Assembly (NCBI GenBank): GCA_005878915.1
Contig: VBML01000055.1
Location: 1-34,663 of the forward strand
DNA length: 34,663 nt
Direction of reading: 5' to 3'
From: Methanobacteriota archaeon
GTDB taxonomy: Archaea; Thermoplasmatota; Thermoplasmata; RBG-16-68-12
Position numbers and translations under genes: made by a program
The notes under the pieces: generated by a model
The model's input: the letters and a program-made list of their open reading frames with translations, nothing else
Database searches by the model: none
What the model was told of the DNA's origin: nothing
Shown here: one piece after another, positions 25,033 to 31,545 of the stretch
How the letters are laid out: each line of letters begins with the position of its first letter
Numbering within the stretch: the first letter of the stretch is position 1

Positions 25033-26226
25033 ATGGCCGTCGCGGAGAGCCTGGCGCCGGAGCAGGCGAAGGGGGACGTCGTCTACAGCGTCGAGAACCT
25101 CGTCAAGCTGTTCCCGATCAAGGCGGGGTTCCTGGGATCCCTGTTCAGCCCGGAGCAGTACGTGCACGCCGTCGACGGCGTGAGCTTCGACATCCGGGAG
25201 GGGGAGATCCTCGGGGTCGTCGGGGAGAGCGGGTGCGGGAAGACGACGACGGGCCGGCTCCTCGTCCGCCTGGAGACCCCGACGTCCGGCCACATGTTCT
25301 TCCGCGGGGTGGACATCGCGACCCTGAGGGGCAACGAGCTCCGGGAGTTCCGGCGGAAGGTCCAGATGATCTTCCAGGACCCGTACGAGTCCCTGAACCC
25401 GCGGTTCACCGTGTTCGCGACGGTGTCCGAGCCGCTCCTCGTCCACGGGGTCGGGGAGACGTACGACGAGCGGGAGGAGATGGTCTCCCGCGCCCTCGAG
25501 AGCGCGGAGCTGAAGCCCGCGGAGGAGTACATGTACCGCTTCCCGCACGAGCTCAGCGGGGGGCAGCGGCAGCGCGTCGCGATCGCGCGGGCGCTCGTGC
25601 TGCGCCCGGAGTTCGTCGTCGCGGACGAGCCCGTGTCGATGCTGGACGTGTCGATCCGAGCGGGGATCATGAACCTCATGCTGAACCTCCGTCAGGAGTA
25701 CGAGATCCCGTTCATGTTCATCTCCCACGACGTCTCCGTGACGCGGTACATGTCCCACCGGATCGCGGTGATGTACCTCGGGGTCATTGTCGAGCTCGCG
25801 AGCGCGGAGGAGGTGATCAAGAACCCGATGCACCCGTACACGGAGGCGCTCCTGAGCGCGGTGCCGGTGCCGGACCCGAAGGCGAAGCACGGCCGGGTCG
25901 AGATCAAGGGAGAGCTCCCGAGCCCGATCAACGTCCCGAGCGGGTGCACGTTCCACCCGCGGTGCCTCTACCGGCGGGACATCTGCAAGGAGGTGAAGCC
26001 GGTCCTCCGGGAGATCGTCCCGGGGCACTGGGTTCACTGCCACTTCGCGGGGGAGATCAAGACCCGGAAGCCGGACGACATCCCGATCGAGGAGGGGACG
26101 TGCGACGTGTGCCACGAGTACGTGACCGCCGCGATGCCGTCGAGGGTCTGCAACTGCCCGCGGATCTATCACGCGGAGCACGCGGCGCAGCTCGGCTCGT
26201 GTCCGATCTGCAAGAAACGGTTTTGA
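25033..26226 (+). CDS. DppF/OppF-like ABC ATPase with C-terminal RING-like zinc finger
   Basis: The 397-aa protein has Walker A GESGCGKT, Q-loop MIFQDPYESLNPRF, signature LSGGQRQRVAIA, Walker B FVVADEPVSMLD, HDVSVTRYMSH and the usual CTFHPRCLYRRDIC motif. Relatives end soon after that. Here ~50 extra residues follow. They carry an ordered zinc-ligand series: C357-x2-C360-x12-C373-x1-C375-x4-H380-x2-H383-x6-C390-x2-C393, ending KKRF. The order Cys-Cys-Cys-Cys-His-His-Cys-Cys resembles a cross-brace RING/PHD-type finger. ATG at 25033 is one base after the previous stop. The tail is cytoplasmic, so it could recruit a partner to the transporter. Confidence 0.9.
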   Translation: MAVAESLAPEQAKGDVVYSVENLVKLFPIKAGFLGSLFSPEQYVHAVDGVSFDIREGEILGVVGESGCGKTTTGRLLVRLETPTSGHMFFRGVDIATLRGNELREFRRKVQMIFQDPYESLNPRFTVFATVSEPLLVHGVGETYDEREEMVSRALESAELKPAEEYMYRFPHELSGGQRQRVAIARALVLRPEFVVADEPVSMLDVSIRAGIMNLMLNLRQEYEIPFMFISHDVSVTRYMSHRIAVMYLGVIVELASAEEVIKNPMHPYTEALLSAVPVPDPKAKHGRVEIKGELPSPINVPSGCTFHPRCLYRRDICKEVKPVLREIVPGHWVHCHFAGEIKTRKPDDIPIEEGTCDVCHEYVTAAMPSRVCNCPRIYHAEHAAQLGSCPICKKRF

Positions 26227-26239
26227 GGAAGGGAGAGGC

Positions 26240-26791
26240 CTGAACCGTCTCGCGGCGCTCATCGCCATCGGGTTCGTCGGCCTCGCCCTCGTGTCCGCGG
26301 GGATCTTCGCGGCCGCCACCGTGCGGTTCATCGACCACTCGCAGACCCAGCTCCTGTTGTCGCCGGGGAGCCTCCACAACGGCACCTTCACGCGCACCCC
26401 GGCCGGCTGGTCGATTTCCCTCGTCTGGCGGTTCGTGAACCCGGGACGCCTCCAGATCACCGTCGCGATGCTCCAGGTCCAGTTCGTGGTCGACAATCGG
26501 TCCAATGCAACCGCGTGGAACGACGTAGACAAGATCGCGAGCGAATACACCGGCCCCCTCTCCTTCAACCTGGGACGGAACGCGGGGGTTGTCGTCGGAC
26601 CCGGCGCGACGACGGACCAGGAGTGGGGATTCGCCGTCACCAATGCAACGGAGGCTGCGAAGATTGCTCCGGACCCCTCCGACGGGAAGTTCTATGTTGG
26701 GATCCTCGGAGGCGGCCGGATCGAGTACTATGTCTCGGACGTGAACGAGTTCTACTTGCACGGCGTGCCGTCGTCTTACGGGGCGGTGTGA
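26240..26791 (+). CDS. Membrane-anchored protein of unknown function, probable CTG start
   Basis: The ORF track starts this at GTG 26291, which cuts the only membrane helix in half. Reading upstream in frame from CTG 26240 gives (M)NRLAALIAIGFVGLALVSAG, a complete N-terminal helix, preceded immediately by GGAAGGGAGAGG. No ATG, GTG or TTG exists between. I therefore propose a CTG start (183 aa). The rest is beta-rich (LVWRFVNPGRLQITVAMLQV, FNLGRNAGVVVGPGATTDQE) and resembles a LEA/DUF-type or Ig-like extracytoplasmic domain. I do not recognise a family. It lies 13 bp after the ATPase stop and 4 bp before the next gene, so it belongs to the transporter operon. Confidence 0.7.
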   Translation: MNRLAALIAIGFVGLALVSAGIFAAATVRFIDHSQTQLLLSPGSLHNGTFTRTPAGWSISLVWRFVNPGRLQITVAMLQVQFVVDNRSNATAWNDVDKIASEYTGPLSFNLGRNAGVVVGPGATTDQEWGFAVTNATEAAKIAPDPSDGKFYVGILGGGRIEYYVSDVNEFYLHGVPSSYGAV

Positions 26792-26795
26792 CGCG

Positions 26796-27311
26796 ATGTT
26801 CTCCACGGCGAAGGTCCTGAAGGCTACGAAATTCGTGACGTGGTCCGTGCTCGGGGGGGTCATCGTGGCGGGGTTCTTCGTCGCGGCCTTCTTCCCGAAC
26901 TACAGCGTGGTTCGTTTCGGGGACCCGGGTACCGTGATCCTGTTCCTACCGCTGTTCACGGCGTTCATCCTTGGAGTCCTCCTGGTGGACTTCGAGCTCG
27001 TCCACGCCGGTCTGGCCGCCCTGCTCGCCACCGGGACCGCGGTTGGCCTGATCGTGGGGTTCATGTACGCGCCCTCCCTCGCCGGGGTCGCCGCGGGTCC
27101 GCCGCCGTATCAGGGCTCGTTCTCGGCCGTCATCCTGTTCCCGTTGATTCTCATGGGGACCGTCGTGGGCCGAGCGATTGGAGAACGGATCGTGCCTCCG
27201 GAAGGGTCTCGGATGCGTCAGGAGGCCCTCGAGGCGGAGACCCGCGAGTGGCACGAACGGCTCACGAAGATGGAGAAGTCCGCGCCCCCGCAACGGGAGA
27301 AGGGCCGCTAG
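26796..27311 (+). CDS. Four-helix membrane protein with charged cytoplasmic tail
   Basis: The 171-aa product is unrecognised. Hydrophobic segments lie at ~17-33 (SVLGGVIVAGFFVAAFF), ~44-63 (GTVILFLPLFTAFILGVLLV), ~70-93 (GLAALLATGTAVGLIVGFMY) and ~108-126 (SFSAVILFPLILMGTVVGRA). A ~45-residue Glu/Arg-rich tail (RMRQEALEAETREWHERLTK) that looks helical ends the protein. It starts 4 bp after the preceding gene and is the last gene of the transporter string. Its stop codon (27309-27311) directly abuts the 3' end of the convergent tRNA gene. Confidence 0.7.
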   Translation: MFSTAKVLKATKFVTWSVLGGVIVAGFFVAAFFPNYSVVRFGDPGTVILFLPLFTAFILGVLLVDFELVHAGLAALLATGTAVGLIVGFMYAPSLAGVAAGPPPYQGSFSAVILFPLILMGTVVGRAIGERIVPPEGSRMRQEALEAETREWHERLTKMEKSAPPQREKGR

Positions 27312-27385
27312 TGGGCCGGGACGGATTCGAACCGTCGACCCCGATCTTGTAAGGATCGGATCATAGGCCACTAGACCACCGGCCC
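27312..27385 (-). tRNA. tRNA-Val (anticodon UAC)
   Basis: The minus strand folds as a cloverleaf. Acceptor GGGCCGG pairs with CCGGCCC and the discriminator is A. Anticodon stem CGATC/GATCG encloses loop CTTACAA, giving anticodon TAC (UAC). T-stem GACGG/CCGTC encloses TTCGAAT. The D-arm is GTCTAGTGGCCTATGAT with a weak outer pair. No intron is present and CCA is not encoded. A minus-strand TATA-like block (GTTTAAG, ~27410-27416) lies ~28 bp before the 5' end. Confidence 0.92.
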
Positions 27386-27408
27386 GCGGCCCGCAAGCGG
27401 GTGGGTCC

Positions 27409-27418
27409 GCTTAAACTG
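27409..27418 (-). promoter_or_regulatory. TATA box of tRNA-Val
   Basis: The minus strand reads CAGTTTAAGC, centred ~28 bp before the mature tRNA 5' end at 27385, as expected for archaeal tRNA promoters. Confidence 0.5.
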
Positions 27419-27424
27419 CGCGGG

Positions 27425-28198
27425 CTACTGGCGGTAGTCCTCCCGACGGAACCCCGCGTCGACGCGGATCTCCCGAAGCTTCCCGAGGTGCGTGCCGTCG
27501 AGGAGGTGGATGTCCGCGTCGTCCGTCCGCAGGAGCGCGGGGTCGAAGAGCGGGCCGAGGAAGTTCACGCGAAGGTCGTTCACGGGCACGCCCCCGCACA
27601 GCTCGTTCAGCGCCGGCACGACGACCGCCTCCCTCGGGAGCTTGGCGTACCGTTTGTGGCGGCGTCGGAAGGGGATCCGCATCCAGCAGGGCTGGATCGT
27701 TCGCGAGCCCATCACGTCCCGAAAGGCGACCGCCGGATGGTTGTGGCCCATGACGAGGGCCTTCGCGGCCATCACCTTCCGATATGGCCAGGCGTGCCCG
27801 TGGCAGAACCCCACATCCCCGAGGACGAAGCCCGGGGAGGCGCGGAACTTCACCGCGCGGGGGACGACGTGACGGAGGAGCCCGTCGTGGTTGCCCTGGG
27901 CCACGTAAATCGCGTCGAACGTCCCCAAGAGGCGTTGGAAGAAGAGGAACACGTCCCGCCGCTCCCGGCTCGCCATCTTGGGGACGAAATGTTTCACATC
28001 ACCGAGGACGACGAGGGTCGTGGCGCGGTACTGAGCCGCGAGCGCCTCCACCTCCTTCGCCATGCGGTCCGCCTGCGGTGGGATGTGCACACCCGCCTCC
28101 GTGAGTTCCTCCTCGATTCCGATGTGGAGGTCCGCTACGGCGAGGATCGTCCCGTCGATCAGGAGGGCCGCGTGGTCCGGGATGGGACGGAGGTCCAT
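27425..28198 (-). CDS. Calcineurin-like metallophosphoesterase, COG1407 family
   Basis: The 257-aa protein has all five metallophosphoesterase motifs: ADLHIG (D-x-H), GDVKHF (GD), GNHDG (GNHD), CHGHAWP (H) and GHNHPA (G-H-x-H). These bind two metal ions for phosphoester hydrolysis. The archaeal COG1407 type starts with a strand like 'ALLIDGTILAVADLHIG', as here. The bacterial relative PdeM is linked to a DNA ligase and helicase, but no such genes are nearby and the substrate is unknown. I start it at ATG 28196-28198; the ORF-track start at 28459 runs antisense into the next gene. No clear TATA box precedes it. A 16-bp near-palindrome lies ~65 bp upstream. Confidence 0.88.
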   Translation of the reverse strand: MDLRPIPDHAALLIDGTILAVADLHIGIEEELTEAGVHIPPQADRMAKEVEALAAQYRATTLVVLGDVKHFVPKMASRERRDVFLFFQRLLGTFDAIYVAQGNHDGLLRHVVPRAVKFRASPGFVLGDVGFCHGHAWPYRKVMAAKALVMGHNHPAVAFRDVMGSRTIQPCWMRIPFRRRHKRYAKLPREAVVVPALNELCGGVPVNDLRVNFLGPLFDPALLRTDDADIHLLDGTHLGKLREIRVDAGFRREDYRQ

Positions 28199-28391
28199 TG
28201 CCAGCGTCAACACGGAATCACGGCATGAAGCCTTGGCGCGTGGGCCCAGGATCGTGGGGCGTGAGAGTACTTTCACTGTCCCCACAGCTAAGTTGTCGGA
28301 GTAGTCCCAGGGACCCCCTCCGCTCGGGTTCACGTCTTCGAGTGTTCTCCGGATATTTCGAGAAAGGGCGAGCTCGTTGGCACAGCGGTCT
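28199..28391. promoter_or_regulatory. Divergent intergenic region with near-palindrome and promoter-overlapping palindrome
   Basis: This holds GTGAGAGTACTTTCAC (28261-28276), a 16-bp palindrome with one G-T mismatch. GTCCCAGGGAC lies at about 28304-28314. A TTCTC-N10-GAGAA palindrome (28345-28364) has a centre, GGATATTT, that looks like the TATA box of the following small gene. No additional coding sequence was seen. Confidence 0.45.
28345..28364. repeat. Palindrome 1, TTCTC-N10-GAGAA
   Basis: TTCTCCGGATATTTCGAGAA. It overlaps the probable TATA box of the small gene starting at 28392, so it could act as an operator. Confidence 0.6.
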
Positions 28392-28688
28392 ATGATGGGT
28401 CTTGTGCGAGAGGGCAAGTCGAAGATCCAGGGTCCGTGCTTCCTCGTCACTTGGGACATCGACAGTGAAGACCGGAGGGCCGTGGGTCGAGCTCAGTACT
28501 TCCTCTTCGGTCGAACCTACCAGAAGAACGGGAAGCGGTACTCGTACCGAGGATTCGTATGGAGAGACGGGGTCCGGTATGTCGCGCAATCCGCAGTGCT
28601 CGTAGCTCCTGGTCGGCTCATGGAAATCGTCCGGTTCCTCGCGTCGAACGGAATTGATCATGAGGCTGAGTCACTCCTTCGACCCTGA
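28392..28688 (+). CDS. Small protein of unknown function, possibly ferredoxin-like fold
   Basis: I do not recognise this 98-aa protein. Its pattern is a strand ending in acidic residues (CFLVTWDIDS), a helix (EDRRAVGRAQYFLFG), two strands (KRYSYRGFVWRDGVRYVAQS) and AVLVAPGRLMEIVRFLASNG. This resembles a beta-alpha-beta-beta-alpha order, loosely like Cas2/VapD (YDI... near the start, QSxV later). That similarity is inference only. Codons use more A/T third bases than neighbouring genes, suggesting recent arrival or fast evolution. ATG 28392 is ~36 bp from a TATA-like ATATTT. TTG 28377 and ATG 28395 are alternatives. One TTCTC/GAGAA palindrome lies before it and four after it. Confidence 0.6.
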   Translation: MMGLVREGKSKIQGPCFLVTWDIDSEDRRAVGRAQYFLFGRTYQKNGKRYSYRGFVWRDGVRYVAQSAVLVAPGRLMEIVRFLASNGIDHEAESLLRP

Positions 28689-28700
28689 AGTCCGTCGGGA

Positions 28701-28720
28701 TTCTCGCAACGTTCGGAGAA
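28701..28720. repeat. Palindrome 2, TTCTC-N10-GAGAA
   Basis: TTCTCGCAACGTTCGGAGAA, starting 13 bp after the small gene's stop codon. Confidence 0.7.
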
Positions 28721-28741
28721 CAACTGAGGGTGGCTTCCGCG

Positions 28742-28761
28742 TTCTCGCAATCTTGAGAGAA
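28742..28761. repeat. Palindrome 3, TTCTC-N10-GAGAA
   Basis: TTCTCGCAATCTTGAGAGAA. The arms extend inward (CAA/TTG), leaving a single mismatch. A degenerate half-copy (TTCTCTTCATAGGCTAGAGG) follows directly. Confidence 0.75.
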
Positions 28762-28836
28762 AGTTCTCTTCATAGGCTAGAGGAACGTCTGCAGAAGTGG
28801 CCGCGACCGTAGAAGGAACGGATCGACTGGCGGGTT

Positions 28837-28856
28837 TTCTCGCAATCTTCAGAGAA
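28837..28856. repeat. Palindrome 4, TTCTC-N10-GAGAA
   Basis: TTCTCGCAATCTTCAGAGAA, differing from copy 3 at two positions. Confidence 0.75.
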
Positions 28857-28894
28857 AGGGGGTTGTCTCCGACAGGCGCCGAGGAATCGGGTGC

Positions 28895-28914
28895 GTCTCG
28901 CATTGTTGCGAGAA
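28895..28914. repeat. Palindrome 5, GTCTC-N10-GAGAA
   Basis: GTCTCGCATTGTTGCGAGAA. Inside it TCTCGCA and TGCGAGA form perfect 7-bp arms around a TTGT loop. The 254-bp gap 28689-28942 holds these four copies plus weaker relatives (e.g. GTCTCCGACAGGCGCCGAGGA, 28865-28885) and no convincing gene. Confidence 0.75.
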
Positions 28915-28942
28915 AGTTTCTACGCGGCGTGCTCGATTCACG

Positions 28943-30385
28943 TCACGGGACGAAGTCTTTCAGGACTCGCGGAATCTTCTCGATGAGGTCCGTAGTCATC
29001 ATGCCGTACGACCTCTCCTCGAACGCTAGGTTCCCCGCGTAACCGTTGGCGAACGCCGCCATCCGCGCCGCAATGAACGGGGCGACTCGCTTTGAGAGCA
29101 GCCCGCCGCAAATCCCCGCAAGGGCGTCCCCCGTGCCCCCGACGGTCATCGCGACGTTGTGGACTTTGTTCTTCCGAAAGGACGCGCCGTCCGTGATCAC
29201 GTCCGGCGAGCCCTTCAGGAGGACCGTGAATCCGATTTTCTTCGCGAACGCCTTCACCGGCTCGACGATCGCTGGGAGATCCGGAGGCAGGGTCGTCCCC
29301 GAGAGGACCTCGAACTCCCTGTGGTGCGGGGTGACTATTCCGCGCTTCCCCGCGAGGCAGGAAAGGTCCTCGCCCGCCGCCGTGAGCGCGTCCGCGTCGA
29401 GGACCACCGGTAGGTTCAGGGACCTCACGAGGATACGGATCGCGTCCTTCGTCGGGTCCGAGGCCCCAAGGCCGGGACCGATCACAACCGCGTCCATTCC
29501 GGAAGCGATCTCGAGGATCGTGCCCACGTCCGTCTTCAGGAACCTCGCCCCGGGCAGTGGGTGGACGATGAGGTTCGGGGAGTAGCCCGCGACGGGCTCG
29601 AACGCGATCGACGGGGTCGCCACATGGACAGCGTCCACGCCAATCCGGTACGCCGCAAGGCCGACGAACGCGGGCGCACCGGTGAAGGGCCCGCCGCCGA
29701 CGACGAGGAGGCGCCCGTTCTGCCCCTTGTGGGAGTCCGGCCTCGGCACCGGATAGTACAGGAACTCCCCGGGGCCGACGAACTCCATCACCTCCCGCGG
29801 GAATCCGATGTCGACGACGCGCACGCGCCCCGCCGTCGCTTCCGTCATTCCCTCCTTCGCGTCGATGAGCGCGGCGGTGACCGTCGCCCGCACCGTGGGG
29901 GTCGCGTCGAACCCGCTCGGCACGTCCACGCTCAGGATCGGCTTCCCGCTCTTGTTCATCTCCCGGATCAGGGTCGCGTACGGCTCGCGGATCTCCCCGT
30001 GCACGCCGATTCCCAGGAGCGCATCGACGATGAGGTCCGCGTCCCGGAACGCCCTCTCGCTATCGGTGGGCCCGTCGACGACGTCGACCCCGGGCCCCAG
30101 CTTCTCGAGGTTCGCGCGCGCCTCCGGGGTCGCGACCCCCCTTGCGCCCTTCGCGAGGAGCACGCTGACGCGGGCCTCGCCCTTCAGGTGGCGCGCGGCG
30201 ACGAGCCCGTCCCCGCCGTTGTTCCCCGTGCCGCACGCGACGACGACGCGCTTCCCCGCGATCGAGAACTCGGACCGCGCGACCTCCGCGATCCCGCGCC
30301 CGGCGGCCTCCATGAGACCAAGGATCGAGACGCCGAAGTATTCCGCGTTGCGGTCCATCACCCGCTGCTCCGCGGCCGTGAGCAC
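28943..30385 (-). CDS. nnr: Bifunctional NAD(P)H-hydrate epimerase / ADP- or ATP-dependent dehydratase
   Basis: The enzyme repairs hydrated NADH and NADPH. The 480-aa protein has the N-terminal epimerase (YjeF-N) domain with VVACGTGNNGGDGLVAARHL, DLIVDALLGIG and SVDVPSGFDA. The C-terminal dehydratase (YjeF-C) domain follows (~220-480) with GRLLVVGGGPFTGAPAF, AVVIGPGLG, VLDADALTA, VTPHHREF and VGGTGDALAGICGGLL. The length is typical of fused Nnr. GTG at 30383-30385 gives MLTAAEQRVMDRN, the usual start. The gene is divergent from the Ca2+/H+ exchanger, with a 77-bp gap, and its 3' end faces the palindrome cluster. Confidence 0.93.
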   Translation of the reverse strand: MLTAAEQRVMDRNAEYFGVSILGLMEAAGRGIAEVARSEFSIAGKRVVVACGTGNNGGDGLVAARHLKGEARVSVLLAKGARGVATPEARANLEKLGPGVDVVDGPTDSERAFRDADLIVDALLGIGVHGEIREPYATLIREMNKSGKPILSVDVPSGFDATPTVRATVTAALIDAKEGMTEATAGRVRVVDIGFPREVMEFVGPGEFLYYPVPRPDSHKGQNGRLLVVGGGPFTGAPAFVGLAAYRIGVDAVHVATPSIAFEPVAGYSPNLIVHPLPGARFLKTDVGTILEIASGMDAVVIGPGLGASDPTKDAIRILVRSLNLPVVLDADALTAAGEDLSCLAGKRGIVTPHHREFEVLSGTTLPPDLPAIVEPVKAFAKKIGFTVLLKGSPDVITDGASFRKNKVHNVAMTVGGTGDALAGICGGLLSKRVAPFIAARMAAFANGYAGNLAFEERSYGMMTTDLIEKIPRVLKDFVP

Positions 30386-30430
30386 GCGCCCGCATCCGAT
30401 GGCCTCCCTTCAAGGTTTGCGGGGCGGCGG

Positions 30431-30440
30431 GTTGATATCG
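30431..30440 (+). promoter_or_regulatory. Weak TATA box before the exchanger gene
   Basis: GTTGATATCG lies ~27 bp upstream of the GTG at 30463. It is the only AT-rich block in the short divergent gap, so a leaderless transcript is likely. Confidence 0.4.
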
Positions 30441-30462
30441 CGGGACCGAATCCCGCCCTCCC

Positions 30463-31536
30463 GTGGCGGAGTCGACGAAGCGCGTCCTCTCCCGCCGTGT
30501 CCTCCCGTTCTTTCTCCTCGTCCCCGTGAGCGCCGTCGTGTGGGCCGTGAGCTCGAACCCGTTGGCGGTCTTCCTTTCCGCGGGGATCGCGATCGTGCCG
30601 CTCGCGTACGTGATGGGCCTCGCGACGGAGGAGCTCGGCAAGCGCGCGGGCCCCGGCCTCGGCGGTCTGCTGAACGCGACGTTCGGGAACGCGACGGAGC
30701 TGATCATCGCCCTCGTCGCTCTCTCCGGCGGGCTCGTCGACGTCGTCAAGGCGTCGATCACGGGCTCGATCATCGGGAACATCCTCCTCGTCCTCGGCGT
30801 GAGCATGCTCGCCGGCGGCGTCCGCCATCCGAGGCAGTCGTTCAACCGGGCCGCCGCGGGCCTCCAGGTGACGATGCTCACGCTCGCCGTCATCGCCCTC
30901 GTGATGCTGGAGCTGTACAACCTGTTCGTCCCGGCGCCCGCGCCGACCGTGGAGAGGATGAGCATCCTGATTGCCGCAATTCTTCTCGTCGCGTACATCG
31001 CGGGCCTCGTGTTCTCCTTCCACACGCACCGCGACGTGTTCAATCCGGTCAGCGCGGAGGAGGACCCGCCGCGCTGGAGCGTGCGGTTCGCACTCGGGAT
31101 CCTCCTCGGGGCGACGGCCCTCGTCGGGGTGGAGAGCGAGATCCTCGTCGGCGCCCTTGGCGGCGCGATGGCGACCGCGGGGCTCAGCGCCCTGTTTGCG
31201 GGCGTCGTCGTTGTCGCGATCATCGGAAATGCGGCGGAGCACGGCGCGTCCGTGATGATGGCCTGGCGGAACAAGATGGACCTCAGCGTCGGGATCTGCA
31301 CGAGCTCGAGCACACAGATCGCCCTGTTCGTCGCCCCCCTCCTCGTCTTCGCGTCCCTGTTCCTCGGCCCCACGAGGCTGACCCTGGGGTTCGAGCCGTT
31401 CGAGCTCGTCTCCATCGCGCTCTCCGTGGCCGTCCTCTCCCTCATCGCCTCGGACGGGGAGAGCAACTGGTACGAGGGCGCCCTCCTCGTCATGGTGTAC
31501 CTGATCGTCGCGATCGGGTTTTACTTCCACCCGTGA
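30463..31536 (+). CDS. Ca2+/H+ antiporter, CaCA superfamily (CAX type)
   Basis: The 357-aa membrane protein has the two inverted alpha-repeats of the CaCA superfamily: GGLLNATFGNATELIIALVA (~70) and VVVVAIIGNAAEHGASVMMA (~245), each with the ion-binding Glu in GNA(T/A)E. About eleven hydrophobic helices surround them, and an acidic stretch (NPVSAEEDPPRWS) divides the halves. CAX proteins export calcium from the cytosol in exchange for protons. GTG at 30463 is close behind a TATA-like box. The next gene starts 9 bp after the stop, so the two are probably co-transcribed. Confidence 0.92.
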   Translation: MAESTKRVLSRRVLPFFLLVPVSAVVWAVSSNPLAVFLSAGIAIVPLAYVMGLATEELGKRAGPGLGGLLNATFGNATELIIALVALSGGLVDVVKASITGSIIGNILLVLGVSMLAGGVRHPRQSFNRAAAGLQVTMLTLAVIALVMLELYNLFVPAPAPTVERMSILIAAILLVAYIAGLVFSFHTHRDVFNPVSAEEDPPRWSVRFALGILLGATALVGVESEILVGALGGAMATAGLSALFAGVVVVAIIGNAAEHGASVMMAWRNKMDLSVGICTSSSTQIALFVAPLLVFASLFLGPTRLTLGFEPFELVSIALSVAVLSLIASDGESNWYEGALLVMVYLIVAIGFYFHP

Positions 31537-31545
31537 GGCGGGGCC

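Noticed and set aside
27312-27385. tRNA gene as an attachment site for an integrated element
   Set aside because: No integrase gene or direct repeat of the tRNA 3' end was seen in the window, and flanking genes look like ordinary chromosome.
28658-28903. 81-aa minus-strand ORF in the palindrome region
   Set aside because: It has no recognisable motif or ribosome-binding site, overlaps the small gene's end, and its frame simply reads through the palindromes.
28701-28914. CRISPR array
   Set aside because: The repeats are 20 bp, imperfect and palindromic, and centre-to-centre distances are irregular (41, 95 and 58 bp). Spacers of uniform length and adjacent cas genes are absent.
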